Of a stretch of DNA of 64,000 nt, positions 61,601 to 64,000 are shown piece after piece. A program made the translations under genes and the position numbers. Under the pieces are notes generated by a model that did no database searches, was not told the DNA's origin, and saw only the letters and a list, made by a program, of their open reading frames with translations. This DNA is from Cyanoderma ruficeps (lineage: Eukaryota > Chordata > Aves > Passeriformes > Timaliidae). The stretch covers positions 7,357,089 to 7,421,088 of the forward strand of contig VZDJ01000219.1 in assembly GCA_008694505.1 (NCBI GenBank). The letters run 5' to 3'. Each line of letters begins with the position of its first letter. The first letter of the stretch is position 1.

Positions 61601-64000
61601 CTTGGTGTTAAAGAGGAAGAAACTTGACATGGGAGTGTGGACACAGCTTGAGATGTCATTAATGGGCAGCAATACTCTGTTAAGGACTTTCTGTCTTTCC
61701 CCACTGAATTTGAGGCTGTGTTGTGCATTTGCATATTCTCACAATCTGACCTAGGGTAGTTGATAACAGGCACAATTAATCTCAAGGAAATAGTAAAAAG
61801 AGTCTAGAAGCTCTTAGGTGTTGATGGATAATATAACTCTAATTAAATGTGTAATCTACTGTAATAAAGTGGCTTGCAGCTGATCTTCTTCTTGGGGAGG
61901 GCCCAAAGCTTCTATTCTGATAGACAGCATGATCAGGATCAGTTGTGGGTTCATGCGGGATCATTTCAGGCAGTGTAATGGTGTGTTACGTGGCAAATCC
62001 TCATTGGTGGTGTTGGACAAAGAAGATCATTTGGAAGCTATGTGCATTATCTAGATGTTAGCAGTCATGTGATGCTTTTACGATTCCTTCTTCCTACACT
62101 GCTTGTGTATATGCACATTTATGGATGCACGTTGTCATCTTAACATGAATTTGGGGAAAGTGGTAAGCGAAGCATGCAAAAAAGCCCCTCTTCTTTATTA
62201 CTTAATTATCTGATTGTAAGGCCCAGCATTCAGCAGTTCGAGCAAATAACAGAGAAGTGAATTATTCATTACAGGACAATGAGATTCCAGCTGTTCCAGT
62301 CTCCTCTTTTTGACAACTCTATCAAGCATGAGAGACAAAGATATTGGCACCATAACAGCATGCAGAGATGGGGTCATTGACCCAACCTGTCCCTACTGTT
62401 TGGTTTGTTTTTTTTTTTCTTTTAAAACATAGTGGGAGCAGTGATATGTATTGCTCAGCTATCAGCTTTTTCATGGTGGCAAGAATGTTTGTGTCTACTG
62501 TTGTCGTATTTCCGTTTGTTACTTTCCAATGTGCATTTTTTTCAATAAAGTATTTTAATCCTCTAAGTGACCAAGGCTACTGTGTAGATAAGCATTGCCA
62601 TACTTTCCTGTTGGTTCTGTCTTATGAGTCATTTAGCAAAGGCCATTTGAAAGCAGAAAGTGAAATCCTCATCCCAAAGAAGTCAAAGTTTCCACCAGTG
62701 TATGGCAATGTCTGGTGTTTCATCATTAAAAGAAAAGTATCTATAAAAACACAGCCATTTGCAATTTTGCACATTCTCTGATGGAGGCACTTAGTACTTC
62801 CCATGCAGGTAATGGCTCTTCATGGATGATGACATTTCTATAGCAATTTTTAATTGCCAGTGAATGCCAGCAGAGGAAGTTGTGGATAAACAGCATTTTA
62901 GAAAATCAGCACTCCAGCTGTAACACTCTGGGATTTTAAGCAGAATACCTTATTTCAGATTACTCACAGAAAGAAGCAACTATATGTTCATTTTATTTCA
63001 CTACAAAAAGCTGACAGTCCACTGTCTGTAAAAATACACTTCACTTCTCTGCGTTTGTATCATGAGCCTGCCAAGCTTCCTCGTCATCTGTTCGATTTCT
63101 CAGGCTTCAAGGAAATAAGAAGGGTCAGTAAAGCCTTTTAGCTGCAGCCTTTTGGTTTTGTCCTGCTTCATTCTAAAGCCAAATGATCCAGAAATCGACC
63201 TGAAAACATAGTTAAGTGATGTGAAATTTAGACGTGTTGGCAAATTATCAGTAGAAGAACATGCTGAGTTTCAAATCATCCTGCAGCCTGGGAGACTGCT
63301 AAATTAATTAGCTTGATAGCAAACTTTAAGGTGGGGCTGCTGAGACAATCCACTGGAAGGAGGAAAGAAGGATGTTTCTTTGGAAACAAAGACATTGGCA
63401 GTTTGACACCTGCTGTTCTGAAGTGTTTTCCAAGCCCTTGAAAAAATCAATCTATATCTGAATGTCCATGTGGCACCATCCAGTTCAGCAGACTGGGACC
63501 AGTAGTGAGGGGTACACACACACTCACTAATGGCCATGTCCCACACCGAATCTGCCATGTTCCAGGAGCCCATTATGCCTAATAAATATCTTGACTGTTA
63601 CTGACTGTTCAACTCACATTAAAAAACCTCTTACGGCAGTCTTCCTTCAGAGGGAAAAAAAAAACCCAAACAGATCACTAAGATTTGTGGGCCATTTAAA
63701 AATCCATAGGGCATGAAATTGATACTGTGTGAGAAAGAGAGAAAGGAATTCCCTCATTAGGTCTTGCACATTAGTACAAAGGCTGTTACTGTAGCTTAAT
63801 CTGAGTTTCTGTGATATTTCTTCATAACTGATTTGTAGCAGGCATGCACATGGAATAATACACTAAAATACTGATATTTCTTTTAATTACATTTTCTCAA
63901 TGTCTTTACTTTTTTTTAATCTTATGTACTGTCTAACCAAGGGATGGTTAAAGTGAGTAGCTGAATTAAACACTCTGAGCTGAAACACTGACTCCCTGCC
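52614..64000. other. Intronic sequence, no gene recognised
   Basis: No testican exon, other exon or transposon was recognised. It contains a CpG-dense spot at 53405-53450, a G/T-rich patch at 58160-58192 (GGGTTTTTTT/GGGGTTTTTTT) and a moderately GC-rich stretch at 57050-57280. At 61386 a good acceptor-like sequence precedes an open frame, discussed as a finding. Confidence 0.5.
58158..58194. repeat. G/T-rich low-complexity tract
   Basis: GTGGG followed by runs of T alternating with GGGG. It is the reverse-strand equivalent of the A/C-rich patches seen elsewhere. Confidence 0.8.

Larger units (their letters stand above)
9859..64000 (+). other. SPOCK1: SPOCK1 intron downstream of the micro-exon (partial, >54 kb)
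   Basis: The next testican-1 exon should begin ALDPSKDPC and continue through the follistatin-like cysteines. No such reading was found in any frame, so the intron appears to run past the window end. Very long introns are typical of SPOCK1 in vertebrates. It contains one solo LTR, one degraded CR1, simple repeats and several candidate conserved non-coding blocks. A small nested non-coding RNA gene cannot be excluded from sequence alone. Confidence 0.75.

Noticed and set aside
62368..62781. 137-codon ORF on the plus strand
   Set aside because: Low-complexity hydrophobic start from a poly(T) run; no recognised domain or splice signals.
9859..64000. The next SPOCK1 exon (ALDPSKDPC... follistatin-like start)
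   Set aside because: Visual search in the expected phase found no match to this peptide or its likely codings. GATCC/AAAGATCC hits near 15.66, 25.45 and 48.9 kb do not continue in frame.
1..64000. CRISPR arrays, operons, prokaryotic promoters or toxin systems
   Set aside because: The sequence is vertebrate intronic DNA. No regularly spaced direct repeats or prokaryotic gene organisation were found.

Overview
This is vertebrate nuclear DNA, and almost certainly from a bird. The sequence is AT-rich, CpG-poor and ORF-poor. It carries tails of the avian/reptilian LINE CR1, two solo LTRs of a common avian endogenous-retrovirus family, and a tRNA-Ile-headed SINE with a CR1-type tail that closely resembles TguSINE1. 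That SINE family is known from passerines, so a songbird is the best single guess. No bacterial, plasmid or phage features are present.

Only one protein-coding segment is supported: a 46-nt exon at 9813-9858 (+) with a clean acceptor and donor. It encodes 15 residues, DDYFRNWNPNKPFDQ, which match testican-1 (SPOCK1) just upstream of its follistatin-like domain. I looked for the preceding exon and the following one (starting ALDPSKDPC in testican-1) and found neither. The window therefore reads as the interior of the large SPOCK1 gene: about 9.8 kb of the upstream intron, the micro-exon, and more than 54 kb of the next intron. None of the longer ORFs (up to 172 codons) looks like a real gene.

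Layout. 1-167: CR1 tail. 4891-5026: TguSINE1-like SINE. 5466-5543: 26-bp minisatellite. 6409-6487: TGTTAAT cluster. 6970-7507: solo LTR (-). 9813-9858: SPOCK1 exon. 15.0-15.3 kb: CpG-retaining block. 16.0-16.57 kb: degraded CR1. 22512-23060: second solo LTR of the same family (+). 33.6-34.45 kb and 43.2-44.35 kb: homeodomain-motif-rich or CpG-retaining blocks that look like conserved non-coding elements. The second of these contains a 13-bp perfect hairpin. 42.7 kb: possible MIR remnant. 52.56 kb: long (AT)n tract. Simple repeats and A/C- or G/T-rich patches are scattered throughout. Ambiguous bases (7118-7120, 26004, 52556) all lie in low-complexity tracts.

No previously undescribed multi-gene system is visible. 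The most promising leads are the candidate regulatory elements in the long SPOCK1 intron, above all 43.2-44.35 kb. Testing them needs cross-species alignment, which could not be run here.
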